From contig JAAOOA010000087.1 in the NCBI GenBank assembly GCA_012861695.1, positions 434,001-498,000 of the forward strand: 64,000 bases of DNA. The letters are read 5' to 3'. Both the position numbers and the translations under genes were made by a program. The stretch comes from Trematomus loennbergii. Taxonomy: Eukaryota; Chordata; Actinopteri; Perciformes; Nototheniidae. Positions 10,450-24,503 of this stretch are shown here, one piece after another (positions within the stretch are counted from its first letter, which is position 1; each line of letters opens with the position of its first letter). The notes under the pieces are model-generated. The model ran no database searches. It was not told where the DNA came from and saw nothing but the letters and a program-made list of their open reading frames with translations.

Positions 10450-11880
10450 TTAAAGGTCTCCTATCATACTGTTTTTCATCAATATATTATAGGTCTCAGA
10501 TATATACAGAACCTGTCTCTGATTGGCTGAAACACCAAACAGATCATTGCAGCATCCCATAATCCCCTCTGTTTCAGCCCTGTTTCCAAAGTGCTGATTC
10601 TCTGTCTGTTACTTTAGATGAAAATAAGGAGCCCCTCCCCACGCCCCTCTGAGAGAGATTTGGTTAAAAAGAACACAATGGTGCTCTAGGAGGAGATTCA
10701 GGTGATAAGGTGGGGGGGGGTTACCTTGGTTGCTGATTGGCTAATGGTTACACAAGCCAAAACATCGTTATGACATCACAAAGTGGCCAAAATCTGATCA
10801 GCTCATTTTCAGACAGGTTTTTATATAAATGGATCAGGACAAAAAGAGAGAGAATCTTTGTTCCTGAAACTTTCAGAGTCTCTTTACACAGAGGGGACAC
10901 ATGTTGATGTAGGAGAGACATGAAGAAGAGGGGACACATGTTGATGTAGAAGAGACATGAAGAAGAGGGGACACATGTTGATGTAGAAGAGACATGAAGA
11001 AGAGGGGACACATGTTGATGTAGAAGAGACATGAAGAAGAGGGGACACATGTTGATGAAGAAGAGACATGAAGAAGAGGGGACACATGTTGATGTAGAAG
11101 AGACATGAAGAAGAGGGGACACATGTTGATGTAGAAGAGACATGAAGAAGAGGGGACACATGTTGATGTAGAAGAGACATGAAGAAGAGGGGACACATGT
11201 TGATGTAGAAGAGACATGAAGAAGAGAGGACACATGTTGATGTAGAAGAGACATGAAGAAGAGGGGACACATGTTGATGTAGAAGAGACATGAAGGAGAG
11301 GGGACACATGTTGATGTAGAAGAGACATGAAGAAGAGGGGACACATGTTGATGAAGAAGAGACATGAAGAAGAGGGACACATGTTGATGTAGAAGAGACA
11401 TGAAGAAGAGGGGAAACATGTTGATGTAGAAGAGACATGAAGAAGAGGGGGACACATGTTGATGTAGAAGAGACATGAAGAAGAGGGGACACATGTTGAT
11501 GTAGAAGAGACATGAAGAAGAGGGGACACATGTTGATGTAGAAGAGACATGAAGAAGAGGGGACACATGGTGATGTAGAAGAGACATGAAGAAGAGGGGA
11601 CACATGTTGATGTAGAAGAGACATGAAGAAGAGGGGACACATGGTGATGTAGAAGAGACATGAAGAAGAGGGGACACATGTTGATGTAGAAGAGACATGA
11701 AGAAGAGGGGACACATGTTGATGTAGAAGAGACATGAAGAAGAGGGGACACATGTTGATGTAGAAGAGACATGAAGAAGAGGGGACACATGTTGATGTAG
11801 AAGAGACATGAAGAAGAGGGGACACATGTTGATGTAGAAGAGACATGAACAAGTGGGTTTTGCATAATAGGTGACTTTTA
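10450..11880. mobile_element. MITE with 'aggtctcctat' inverted ends, expanded
   Basis: The ends 'taaaggtctcctatcat' (10451-10467) and, inverted, 'taaaagtcacctattat' match at 14 of 17 positions. Normal-sized relatives of about 0.4 kb lie in the astacin intron at 18994-19400 and 44673-45064. This copy is stretched to 1.4 kb by an internal 37-bp minisatellite. Confidence 0.7.
10888..11850. repeat. 37-bp minisatellite, about 26 copies
   Basis: A nearly perfect head-to-tail array of a 37-base unit with core 'ggggacacatgttgatg'. Unit variants are sparse (tgttgatg/tggtgatg, gtagaag/gaagaag, one-base gains or losses near 11370 and 11448). A single ancestral unit ('ggggacacatctttatg') is present at the same place in the related MITEs at 19341 and 45004. 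Since 37 is not a multiple of 3, the array is open in every minus-strand frame and yields three long overlapping false ORFs. Confidence 0.95.
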
Positions 11881-12785
11881 AGTAATTGTTAAGTAACTGA
11901 AGCTGCCAAAATAATTGTGATCGAGCCAAAAGTATATATAATATTTGGAGTTGTACAGAAGATGATTAGTGCCACAACTGAAATATTTTGTTGAGATCTG
12001 ACCAAAAGTGATTTTTATTCCTCCAAATTCTGACTTTTGTTTTTTTTTTAAATTACACTTTTGGTCAGATTTCAATTTCCCCCAAATCAATTCAGACATA
12101 AACACAAACAAATTACTTTTTTTCAGATCTCAAAAGATATTTGATTTCACATGAGGCCCTGATCTTCCACGTGGAATAGAAGTACATTTGCATCAAATTT
12201 AAATTCTCTAGCTATGTATATTAACTCAGATTCTGCAACTATTGGACTTTTACAAACACAAACTCAATGGGATACAATTGCTCTTTTTCCACTCAAAAAA
12301 AGTAAAAGTATCATGACTAAACTATAGAAACACTCAGTTACAAGTTCACAGAAAAATATCACAGAACATCTGTATTGGGAAATATATCATCAATTATATT
12401 CCCATGTGCTAACAGTTCCTTTGGTAAGAAATAGTGTTTAATATAAAATCAATGACTTGAAAGAGTTCTGAGTACTTCTACTTTTACTCAAGTACAAGAT
12501 CTAAGTATTTTTAATGTAATATTTATTATTTTGCAGACCATTGACATGCACACAAACTCCAGAACACACTACAGGAAAGGGGAAACCCCAAAAGCATAAC
12601 AGTGCCTCTTTAATACTTCTTCCACTACTTGCACTCAGTCAGTCAGACAGTTCAATGTCAGTGAGGTTTTTTGTGCTCTCGTTTTTAAAGGTCAAAGTCA
12701 GTAAGGCATCTATCAGCAGACTTTAAGATCCCTCACAAGTGCACATACTCAGTTGTTAAGTCAATTAGTTTGTCATTCCGCACAG
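11881..12785. other. Non-coding, with 12466-12700 repeated at 48500-48715
   Basis: No gene. The block from about 12466 ('tactcaagtacaagatct') to 12700 is nearly identical to 48500-48715, just ahead of unit 4. A copy of this spacer therefore travelled with the unit. Confidence 0.6.
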
Positions 12786-15119
12786 AAACAACCTGAAACA
12801 CTACTTCCAGTATAATTCAATGAACACACATTGAAATATAACCTTGACCTCATTCACACAGTACAACTGAAGTATTCTTAGACATATTGTGTATGTTGGG
12901 ACGTACTATGAGATTGCACATTTGTTCACTGTCTCACATCATATTTTAGTTTACTCAGTGCAGACAGGTTGTATTGAATCTTGCAAACACTGCCCTTATT
13001 TTAACCTCTTATTCCTTGAGCCAACTCCCTGTTAGAGAACGTGCTATTCAAGCATGTGTCGCTAACAGGTGAAGGTATGTCACCATTGGTTGACAGTTTG
13101 AAAGGTTGGGTTATTTTGATCCTTACTATGTTATGATTAAATAATGCCAGATTAATTAGAATCTAATACAAAAAGTGGTCATATGAATTAGTTTACTATT
13201 TTTAACTTAATTACCTGTGTACTGCAAAATGTAAATTGAATTCACAATACAAGGCCTTTTTTGATCTTTTATCAAAATGAGTTTCACTCCCATCTGTACT
13301 CTGAGTGGTTTGTTCATATATCATCAATAGCCAGATTTATAGACTGATTATTGATGATTGCGTTAAGGATTATAACATCTGTTTCCTAAAAAACATGTGG
13401 AGAATAGATTTTTCTAAAGGCTGCTGACAGTTTTTCTGGATTTATGTAGTGGTACAAACCCATATCAAAACTCCCTCTGTGAAAACCTTGACTCTAATAA
13501 GTCGACAATAATGCGTTAGTACATTAAATATCAGTTCAGAAAACATGTACTGTAATAAAAAACAAAGTCATGATGTGAGTGAAACATTTTTAATTGTAAT
13601 ATTATTCACCATCCACCTCTTTAAAAATAATGACATTTCAAATGATAAGCTCCATCTTATAAACAGGGCATTAATAAAATAGACTTTACAAGCATATTTC
13701 ATGCAATTTTGATATTTAAAAAACCCTTTATTTATCTCCCAGTCAGACGGGACGTTTGCAGTCAGTTAGTCTCACCTGTACAGGCAGTGCTGGAGTGTGT
13801 TCAAGGTGAAGAATGAGATCATAATCATTAGAAGCAGTCCAACCAGTCAGACCGCTCTCACTGACACAGGCTGCAGCCATCAGACACTTAGATTAGCTTA
13901 GTTTAGCATATATACTAGGAAAAGGGGGAAATAGTGAGTGACAAAATACACATTTAAGTGTACTTATATATCTCTGTACGAAAACTGAAATGTAAAAACA
14001 ATTTGGCAACTTGTTTTGGTCCCAGTCAAGAAATAGCCCGACCCATAATCCCCTGTTAAACGTCTTATTGATGTTTTTACTCCTCTGATTTGGTATGGAT
14101 TAAACAAACTGGATTCAGAGCTGCTGATAGGTGGATTTTGTTACCTTTGGACAGGCTGGCTTTGTCTTCCCCTGTTTCCAGTCTTTATGCTAAGCTAAGC
14201 TAACCAGTTGATGGCCTTATTTCTAACAAACATATACAGCAATCTTAATATCTATGATCAGCTGATCCAAGAGGGTTTTAAATAGTTTATAAAGCTTCAG
14301 AAGAACCAAATCTATCAGACAAATGTAGTTAAGTAGAAATGGAAATAGTTAAGATACTTTCCCTAAGTTGAGAACTAGTGAAAACTGTACTTCAGTAAGT
14401 ACATTTAAAAAAACACAAAAATAACATTCTTTGTTCCTTTTTTTTAATCCATTGAGGCTTTGTTCAAACTTTACAAGCAGTGTGCAGAGAGGTGGACGAA
14501 ATACAATTAACATAACACAACAGACAGCTGAGATGTAACATTTCATTTCCCTGGTTTGTTAAACCACTGCAGCCTAATGTTTAATGATCAGATATTGTTG
14601 ATTCTCCAAGTAACTGTAATACATTTTGTACCAATATACTATAATTCAATAATCAATCCTGAACTTCCCCTTTAAAACACACCAGAGACCCATCATTTTC
14701 CCCTCAATTGAAATTATAAAAAATATATATATACAGTATTTTACTAATGAAAAAGGAGTGCATTACTTCCACTAGTAATGTCTGCAAGTATGAAACACTT
14801 TTTGAACACACAATTCTGAGACAATAAATACTTTTCTTGTCCCCCTGACATATAAAGAAGTGGCAAAAGTTTATTTCTGAGTAAATAGTTTTCTGATCAC
14901 TTCAAGTCATGACGGCAGGAAGTGCAATCCGTAGAATAAACTAGAGTACATTAGAACATACTCATCAGTATTTTATGTGTTTTTATGCGTCTCATCAAGG
15001 TGAACCATATGTGATCAGATTCTGAAACATTAACAATGTGTACAATGTACTTCCCCAGTTGAATACATTTATTACATTTAGTGAGAGTGAATCTTTCTGT
15101 AGAAAATCAAATGGTTGTT

Positions 15120-16781
<1,662 letters not shown>

Positions 16782-17564
16782 CTATTTGCCAGTTCATAGA
16801 GTCCTACTATGAACTCGAAAATGTAAACTACCCAACGTTTATGTTAGAAATGACATACATAGACCAATGACAACCAAAAACATTTAGGTTTTTTGTCTGT
16901 AAGAATTCAAATTCAAGTTCAAATGAAATCTGGAAATCATAGCAGCATTCGGTTTAAACTCTAAGAAACACAATGTGTAAGCTCTAATACTTTTGGGGAT
17001 TTTGCCATCGTTGAACAGAGGAGTGAAACCTCCTGCTGACATCACTGAAGTTAATACTAGTTGTTAAAAAACAGTAAACGTTATCAGCTTCAAAAGGAAA
17101 CAGCAGTTACTACAGAAACAGGTTCAAAGCTCAAGGCTACTTACCACAGTGTGTACACATGATATAAGATGAATATGTAATTGTCATGCCTTTTTATAAG
17201 CAACACTTGTAACATAACACCAGATCCCTTGCTTTGGACAGTCCAGAACAAATCTAATATTTAGATTCTACTTTATTAAATAGAGTCAATTATAAAGATG
17301 TTTTCAAATACAGGAAATATGAAAATAAGTATAAGCTAATGCTAGTTTTGACTGTATGCTCTCTAACCTAACTTAACCAGAGTTTACATTGTAGTTATAT
17401 TTTTGGCTGTTGCTAATGTAAATGTTGAGGTTTATATCTTAACTGACACATATCTATATTATAATATTCTTTATATGGTAAAATGGATGTAATACAGTCA
17501 GATTCTGATTTTAATCCAACTTTGACTAAATATGTAGTAAGTGATGTGTCTGTAGTGTACTCAC

Positions 17565-17690
17565 CAGTGTTTGCAGAGTCCTGCTGTGTTGTTGATAAAA
17601 AGCTTCTGGATTCAGTTGAGTGTTTCTTCAGAGAAACAGAGACTTGTCTCGGCTGCTGCTCTGCTGTCGCTCAGACAAACTTCAGCTTTC
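17565..17690 (-). other. 5'UTR exon of TRIM copy 2
   Basis: The donor GTGAGT (minus strand, 17559-17564) and the exon body match the other three units. The intron to the acceptor before 16730 is about 0.8 kb. The upstream end is approximate. Confidence 0.6.
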
Positions 17691-17692
17691 TT

Positions 17693-17710
17693 TTCCGGGA
17701 AATGGAAACT
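17693..17710 (-). promoter_or_regulatory. Overlapping GAS and ISRE, TRIM copy 2 promoter
   Basis: TTCCGGGAA (GAS) at 17693-17701 overlaps GGGAAATGGAAACT (ISRE) at 17697-17710, both full consensus matches. This is the best-preserved version among the four copies. Confidence 0.65.
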
Positions 17711-17946
17711 CTTCTCTTACAGTGTGGTCCCACCTCTCAGTGGCAGTTTGCCAAGAGGGAGTGGAGGAACAACTGTTGAGGCGTGTTATTTAACTTTGTG
17801 ACGATGCATTTTACAGCTGATCCAAGAGGCTTTTCAAAAAGTGTATTGAGCATAAGTAGGAATGTTTTCTCATGTTTATGGTCCCTCTTTAAGAGCAGCT
17901 GGTGAAACATTTCCTCCTCCCTGAACAGACTGTTTGAAAATGGGTC

Positions 17947-18293
17947 ACGTGATTGTTGCGTCACTTCTTGTTTCACGTAATCTATGTTTTCAGCCGTTAG
18001 AAGGTATCAAATAGAATGTAATGAATGAGAATATGAGGAGTAAAGGCTTGTGGAGTTATACAATAAACACACAACGTCTAAATCCTATTATTAGATGCGA
18101 TATTAATCACAGAGGAACGAACCCGGGAGGAAGACCCGCCCCCCATCGAGACCGGCCAATAGGAGAGGACTATAGACTATAACATATGATGGACAGGAAA
18201 AAACGCTCTCTCTACCTCGGCCACGCGATAAACAACAGCTGGGAGGAGGCAGCTGCACCCCACGCGAACGGGAGAGCCGCACCACTCTTATAC
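17947..18293. repeat. GC-rich segment flanked by 10-bp direct repeats
   Basis: Lies between two copies of aaaatgggtc (17937-17946 and 18294-18303). The matching place in unit 3 has a single copy and no insert ('gaaaatgggtctgtacttaa', 43945). Part of it (18020-18290) matches unit 1. It carries a CCAAT box and 'caataaac'. A solo-LTR-like or other mobile origin is possible but unproven. Confidence 0.5.
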
Positions 18294-18303
18294 AAAATGG
18301 GTC

Positions 18304-18760
18304 TGTACCATAGACTGTACTTAAATGCCATTTTTTGCTACTTTGTACTTTTACTCCACTACATGTATGTAATACCTTTAGTTACTTCACAGATCTGGAT
18401 GAATGATGTTAAATATAATCAAGTGTTAAATCAGACTTTAGTTCCACCTGGAGTAAATTCACAAGCTACCCTGCAGTATACAAAGTCATTCAAACTAGCT
18501 GCACCTTTACCAGCTTTGAGAACACTTTCATGATCAATCATTATAAAACATATCATATATATTATTCTGAAATGGACCAATCTGCACAATGACTACTTTT
18601 ACTTTTCGTATTTTAACTATATTTTGATGATAATACTTTTCTACTTTTACTTGAGTCACATTTTGAACGCAGGAATTTTATGAGTATTCCTACACTCTGG
18701 TACTTCTACTTTTACTCAAGTACAGATCTGAGTACTTCTCCCACCTCCGAGGAAAAGTCT
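18304..18760. mobile_element. hAT-derived 'tactcaagtac' repeat, unit 2 copy
   Basis: Homologous to 39135-39630, 43955-44415 and 48300-48520. It contains one copy of a 33-bp motif ('acttctacttttactcaagt') that is repeated twice in unit 3 and four times at 39495-39630. Confidence 0.55.
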
Positions 18761-18823
18761 AATAACCTGAATGTGACCCTTGACCTCCATTGAACCACAG
18801 CTGCTTTGTTTCTTTCTCCTCAG

Positions 18824-18940
18824 CTTCTCGTGAGCGCTCCATCATCGAGCGCGGCCTGACTTCCTTCCACGATGTTTCCTGCATTCGCTTCGTCAGACGC
18901 ACGAGCCAGAGAGACTTCCTGAACATCCAGTCAGACGGCG
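18824..18940 (+). CDS. Astacin exon C (N-terminal catalytic part), copy 2
   Basis: After a tttctcctcag acceptor it encodes RERSIIERGLTSFHDVSC then IRFVRR and DFLNIQSDGG. This is the astacin segment between the mature N-terminus and the zinc helix, with the conserved Cys before IRF. The frame is open throughout. Compared with copy 3 the exon is one G short at the donor (ggcg|gtaaac rather than ggcgg|gtaaac), which would break the phase into exon D. Confidence 0.8.
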
Positions 18941-18993
18941 GTAAACCTCGTATTTGTAAACCTACTTTGCAAAAAAACAGATTATGATTCTTG

Positions 18994-19400
18994 AAGGTCT
19001 CCTATTATACTATTTTGAGGCATCCTTTTTTTTTATTTCCTGCCTTTTTACACATACTCTCTCCAGTACAGGTTAGCTCTGAGTGTTAGCGATGCTTGCT
19101 AATGTAAACAAAGACCATATTACGTCCAAAACACGTAGCAACATTTCTGATAGCAACGTTTCTGATAGCAACGTTTCTGATAGTGCCGTGGGTGTAAAGT
19201 CCGCCCACATTTCCGATATTACGTCATATCGGATGCAAATCTGGATCAGCTCCGTTGTTCCCCCGTTTTTAGAGATTTGGGTACGGAGAAAAAGAGAGAG
19301 GGTTTTATTTTCTGACACTTTGTGAGTTCCCTGACACACCGGGGACACATCTTTATGTACAAAGGCATGAAAAAGTGCAATTTGCATGATAGGAGACCTG
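18994..19400. mobile_element. MITE 'aggtctcctat' in the astacin intron
   Basis: Inverted ends 'aggtctcctattatac' and the complement of 'gcatgataggagacct'. It is present at the same intron position in copy 3, so it predates the duplication, and it is the normal-length relative of the 10.45-kb element. Confidence 0.7.
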
Positions 19401-19421
19401 TAAATGTTGTGTTTGTTGCAG

Positions 19422-19575
19422 CTGTTACTCGTACGTGGGGCGTCGGGCTACTCCCAGACGGTGTCTCTGGATCGGCAGGGCTGCCTGTATCACAGCACGG
19501 TTCAACACGAGCTGCTGCACGCGCTCGGGTTCAACCACGAGCAGTGCCGCTCCGACAGAGACCAGCACATCCGCA
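19422..19575 (+). pseudogene. Astacin exon D (zinc helix), copy 2, truncated
   Basis: After a tgttgcag acceptor it starts CYSYVGRR and, one frame later, reads QTVSLDRQGCLYHSTVQ followed by HELLHALGFNHEQCRSDRD. This is the astacin signature with three zinc His and the catalytic Glu. The Cys after HEQ is unusual (Thr or Asn is common). One base is missing near 19444, shared with copy 3. The 3' end of the exon and its donor are gone: about 76 bases present in copy 3 (45236-45311) are deleted here between short CA repeats. Confidence 0.85.
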
Positions 19576-19589
19576 CCCTCAAATAAGCC

Positions 19590-20346
19590 CTTAATAAAGT
19601 ATTTTTTAAAACATCATCCGAGGCGTGTCCCATGTCTCACCTGCACCAGCTCTCTAGACCTCGGCCTGGGTTTTAAACACTTTTAGGGACACTTGGTTGA
19701 CTTTATTTTAAGATATGTTCCCTCCCCGTGTGCCTACTAACCCGTGTGTATTTTATATTTTACATTTTACATATTTGTTTTATATTTTACATATTTGGGT
19801 TGATTTGATTTTTATTACCGGCACTTATTTTTAAAAGCACTTATTTAAAAAAAAGCACTTTTATGTATTTATTTATCATGTTTTAACACTAATGCCGATT
19901 TTAAACAAAGTCAACCTCGGTTTTTTAGCCAGATGTTTTTAACCCACTTACTAGGTCTTTTACCAGATGTTGTGGTACGCAGCCTCGGACACCCCACCTT
20001 CGGGGGGGCAGGAGTACAATTTTAACCCCGCCGCATACGCTCTGTGCTTCAGCCGCTGCTCTCTTTATCCTTTTATTGCATTTTCTTAAACATTTTTTAA
20101 CACAGACCAAACAGGGCTTTTTATAAACTTTTATTGGTTTTACTAAAGGAGTTTTTAAACAGGTTTTTTAAACAAAAAATATTGACCCGAGAGCCCGTGC
20201 ATCACGCCGCTCGTTCCCCAAAACCCTAACCAAGTCTTCACCCTAAAATGAATGATTCCCCTCATGGGGACCTCCATAAGGGAGGCGAGTCCCCACACGT
20301 GATTGTGTAAACAACTTTTGGTCCCACAAGGATAGTGATGTTAGGT
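19590..20346. other. Non-coding astacin flank, duplicated at 45300-45800
   Basis: No coding sequence. T/A-rich sequence with repeated 'ttttatattttacat' runs. It is collinear with unit 3. Confidence 0.6.
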
Positions 20347-20366
20347 CACACACACACACACACACA

Positions 20367-20463
<97 letters not shown>
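20347..20463. repeat. (CA)n microsatellite
   Basis: Nearly pure CA repeat with two one-base interruptions. The paralogous tract lies at 45800-45896. Open frames across it are artefacts. Confidence 0.95.
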
Positions 20464-20465
<2 letters not shown>

Positions 20466-20494
20466 GTTTGTGGTGTTAGCATCATTGAATTTAT

Positions 20495-20688
20495 CTCTCA
20501 AATATTCGTATAGAGGTGATTACACAGACTCGGTTGACCCCCCAGAGCGTTTCGTTTGCAAATCTATCCACCTTGGGACTCGTTATCGTTTGTGGGGTCC
20601 GTTTCAATCGGCCTCGTGTAAATAATAGGGCGATACGCACGCAAAACGATGCAGATACAAGCAGTTTTCTCCTCGTGTAAACGGCGCC
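20495..20688 (-). mobile_element. Harbinger-like element, end fragment
   Basis: Reverse complement of one end of the 33990-35110 element (shared 'cctcgtgtaaacggcgcc' terminus). It is joined directly to the next MITE. The unit 3 paralogue (about 45930) lacks both. Confidence 0.6.
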
Positions 20689-21455
20689 TAATGGCGCGTT
20701 TCCACTACACGGCCTCGCTCGGCCCCGCTCGGTATGGCTGGGCCTCGTTAGGACTGGCTCACTTTATGGCGCATTTCCATTACAGTTTAGGAACTGGGGT
20801 AGTATCTATAGTAACGCAGTGTAGGCGGAGCCGTGACGTCATCTTCAGAGAACCCCAGAAAAAAACACAGCCGTTAGCTGTTAGCACTCAGAGCTCACAG
20901 CTCCTCATATATGTTCAGAAACTAGACAAAAGTTAAACAAGTACAAACCACAGACTGCCTGTGTCATGGCGAATACAGTCGCTGCTTATTTATGTCTGTA
21001 TAGGCCGTTGTTGTGAGTGTGGACGGTCGGAGCATATACTGCGTTAGCTTAGCCAATCTCCATTCAGAACACACGCATTTTAAAAGGTTTTTCGCCTGCC
21101 GTCTGTCTGCAGACTTGTCAAAGCATTAATTCATGTTTTTTACTAACCGGTATCAGTATGTTGTTACTTCGGCATCATTTTGAAACGTGTATTACAATTA
21201 AATCACGGTCAAATATGTCCATCTTGTTGTAGTTGTAGCCCCCTTGCCAGCGATGCTCTCTCTAGTTTAGCATACTCAGCCCGACTCAGCCTCGTTGTCT
21301 CTGGCCCTAGACCCACGATTTTATGAGGCCAGAAAAACTGTGAATTAGGACCCGCCGGCCGGTACAAGGCCAAGTGGAATCGCAACCAAAGACGGGCCGC
21401 TGACGTCACAGCCCTCTTAAACCGGGCTGCGCGCTGTAGTGGAAACGCGCCATTA
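20689..21455. mobile_element. MITE with perfect 21-bp inverted ends
   Basis: The ends 20689-20709 and 21435-21455 are exact inverted copies with core 'ggcgcgtttccactac'. It is a common fish non-autonomous element with no transposase frame. Confidence 0.75.
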
Positions 21456-22270
21456 GTCTTGTTGACTAGAACTCAAGGAGGACATTAACTCTAATCGAGG
21501 AAATAAAAGGTATTTTCTTTATTAAAACCTCAATAATGTGAAGATGATTTTCCACATCTTTCTTCCGATTCTCCAAAAAAAGAAGAAGGTGTTTGAACGT
21601 TTAATGTTGATATTGATTAACAGCTTCATTCTGCAGATCAATGCTCGGCTTTTAATGAATGACCAACGATGGCTTTGTACAGAAAGGACTCTGATAGAAT
21701 GAATGTCAGGGGTAATAACACAGTATACTTTATTTGAATGACAAATTAATACATAAAAACTAGGGCTGTCAAGTTAACGCGTTAATAACGCGTTAACGCA
21801 ATTTTTTTTTAATGCCACTAATTATTTTAACGCGATTAACGCATGTGTATTTTTTGTCCTCGGCCGCCGTAGTTTCAGAGCGCATCGAGTGTAAAATACC
21901 ATCTACAAGCTGATGCTGACAGCCCCGCTCCTGCCGCCCGCTTGTGGCAGACCACACTTCCACGCTCACTGGCAGGCCCGGACTGGCCATCGGGAGGACC
22001 GGAGGGAGTGTGTATGTGTGGCGCGACTCGCGCGAGCAAGGCACATCTTACGTGTTGTTGTTGTTAGCATCTGGTGCTAGCTAGCTGCGCTAACGGATAT
22101 AAGGAGCTGTTTCAATGACATTTCGCCGACAACTGCGCCGAGCACTTGACTTTATGCAGGTAGCCAGACAGTGGGACATTGTACGAAAAGTCAGCACACT
22201 CAGCACGGATAGTACGCGCAACATGATTGCAGCGTCCAGGCAGCTCCCATTCGAGCATATATGCCTTGAG

Positions 22271-22272
<2 letters not shown>

Positions 22273-22323
<51 letters not shown>

Positions 22324-22351
22324 ACACACACACCACACACACACACACACC
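22273..22351. repeat. (CA)n microsatellite inside the hAT-like element
   Basis: Interrupted CA tract. A CA tract sits at the equivalent place in the shorter relative (52183-52336), so it belongs to the element. Confidence 0.9.
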
Positions 22352-22353
22352 AA

Positions 22354-24378
22354 TAGTATGAAGCTGCAGCCTCGGAGGCTGCACTCTCAGGACCACACTC
22401 TCAGGACCACACTCTCAGGACCCTAGTTGTTTTGCAACATCGCCAGCTAGCGGATTGGATGACCGCAAAAGTACAACCAGCGAGTATTGAGTCTCATACA
22501 CTGCGAGTCTCTTTAGACATTGTAATGCTTGTTATTAACCATCTAAAAATGCATAAAAATATGTTTTTCTTACTGAAATTACATTATTATTATTATTAAC
22601 AACAAGTTGTTAATATGTTTTAGATTTTTAATAACAAATGTATTTTGTATGTCAGATGTAAAAAGATAGTCTTTTATATTTGTCTTATCAAATTTGACAT
22701 ACAACATAAATATATATATATATATATATTGTAGTAATAATGATATAATATATTTATAATTGTAAATGTATATTGTATGTAGACATACATTTAGATGTAT
22801 ATTTTGTTAAAAGAAAACTGTTAATTTAGTTTTTGGGAGAAGGGGTGGGGTTAAATAAGTGTAAACTCCTTTGAATCAATTTGATACTGCTTATGTTTCT
22901 ACAGTATCATAATTCTCTTGTTTCATTTCATTATATATATATTTTTTATTGTATTACACGTTCGAAATAAATCAAATCAAATGTGTCTTCGAAGAGGTGC
23001 TAGATTACTGAAAAACAACTGTTAGTGTGTTTATGCACCAGGCTGCAAAAGATAAACATGCAATTTGACGAGAGGAATTTCAGTGCAGAATACATTTTTA
23101 TTTATTGGGCACTGTGGATTCTTCACTGGGGTGAGGCGGGTCTGCTGTTCCCTCAACCACCAGACAACAGCTCCAGCTGCAGTACCCCGGGAAGCCCCTT
23201 TCTTGGATTGAAATATGCATCTTGAAAAAGAGAGAGCCTAATTGGTCAAACTGAACATTTTGAAATACTTTCACAGACAGACATAAATTAGGCCTAATTG
23301 TTAGATTCTGACACGACAGATTCTAACCTACAGAATAGGCCGACATAATAACTGACTAAAACACCTCATGCAATATTACAAAACATGTCAAAATGATGAG
23401 ACTGTCTGATAAACAGTAACAGGCAGTCAGCACAGTTAAGATTATTTACAATGAATTCAAATAGTAATACAATGACTATTAAAGAAGCATTTACACTGAA
23501 GACAGAACTTATATTAGGCTACTGCTGATTTAATGTAGCGGACAGACAGATCATATTGACATGCTTTTGTCATCCTCTGAAGTTTAATTAATTAGCTGAC
23601 TATAATTAATGATCAGGGTTGGGAAGTTTACTTTTTTTAAATGTAGGTTACAGATGACTAATTACCCTGTTAAAATGTAATACGTAATGTAACTGACTAT
23701 GTAACTATTTGTATTGATAATCTAATGTTAATTATGGTACTTTTATGTTTTTTGTGAGTCACTTTGGATAAAAGCCTCTGCTAAATAACATAACCATAAC
23801 ATACGGTTTCATTAAACAAATAAACAAAAAGGCTAACAGTTGGTTTTGCAGCGAGTCATCATAGGCTAACAGATGACATTTAGCTGTTAACTTTAAACAA
23901 ACAACATGATTCACATTACTCACACTCTTACTGTAATTAGTGATTAAATCAACAATTAATGTAGGACACCTAGTTGGGCTTGCCAAAATCACGCTACAGT
24001 TTCATTAAACAAATAATCAAATATGCTAATGAAGCTAATGCTATTAGCATTAGCTTTTGCCGAAAGCTATAGCTAACAAATAATTGTTTTTAGTGCCTTT
24101 AAAACTGTTAGAAGCTATCATAAGCTAACAGATGTTTGTTTGTATTGCCTTAAGACTATCATAGTTAATGTTAGCTAATCACACTTCATTTCAAGACACC
24201 GGAATTGTTATTAATGTTAAACAAATAAAACTTTAAAAGCACTTCACACTACTCACACTCTCTGCGTTGTCGTTCATATTCATGTCTCCTGCTCACTAGG
24301 TGGCGATGTTGCAAAACAACTAGGGTCCTGAGAGTGTGGTCCTGAGAGTGCATCCTCCGAGGCTGCAGCTTCATACTA
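22354..24378. mobile_element. Nested element with about 80-bp inverted ends
   Basis: Inside the hAT-like element and between its two CA tracts. The ends start TAGTATGAAGCTGCAGCC and run inwards to 'ttttgcaacatcgcc' in inverted orientation with one mismatch. The left end has three copies and the right end two copies of a 14-bp 'actctcaggaccac' motif. The interior holds a TA microsatellite (22710-22729) and a SINE-like tail (23757-23793) but no recognised protein. Confidence 0.65.

Positions 24379-24503
<125 letters not shown>

Noticed and set aside
10888..11850. CRISPR-like array of 37-bp repeats
   Set aside because: There are no spacers; the units touch each other, and the context is vertebrate.
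10748..11929. Three overlapping minus-strand ORFs of 322-393 codons with a repeating MSLLHQHVSPLLHVSS pattern
   Set aside because: They are one 37-bp tandem repeat read in three frames. All three give the same 37-residue cycle, which is what a repeat of length 3n+1 does.
20335..20485. Cys/Val-rich and Thr/His-rich ORFs over CA/GT tracts here and at 22.3, 24.4, 26.8, 37.7, 45.8 and 52.2 kb
   Set aside because: Pure translation of dinucleotide repeats with no flanking coding signal.
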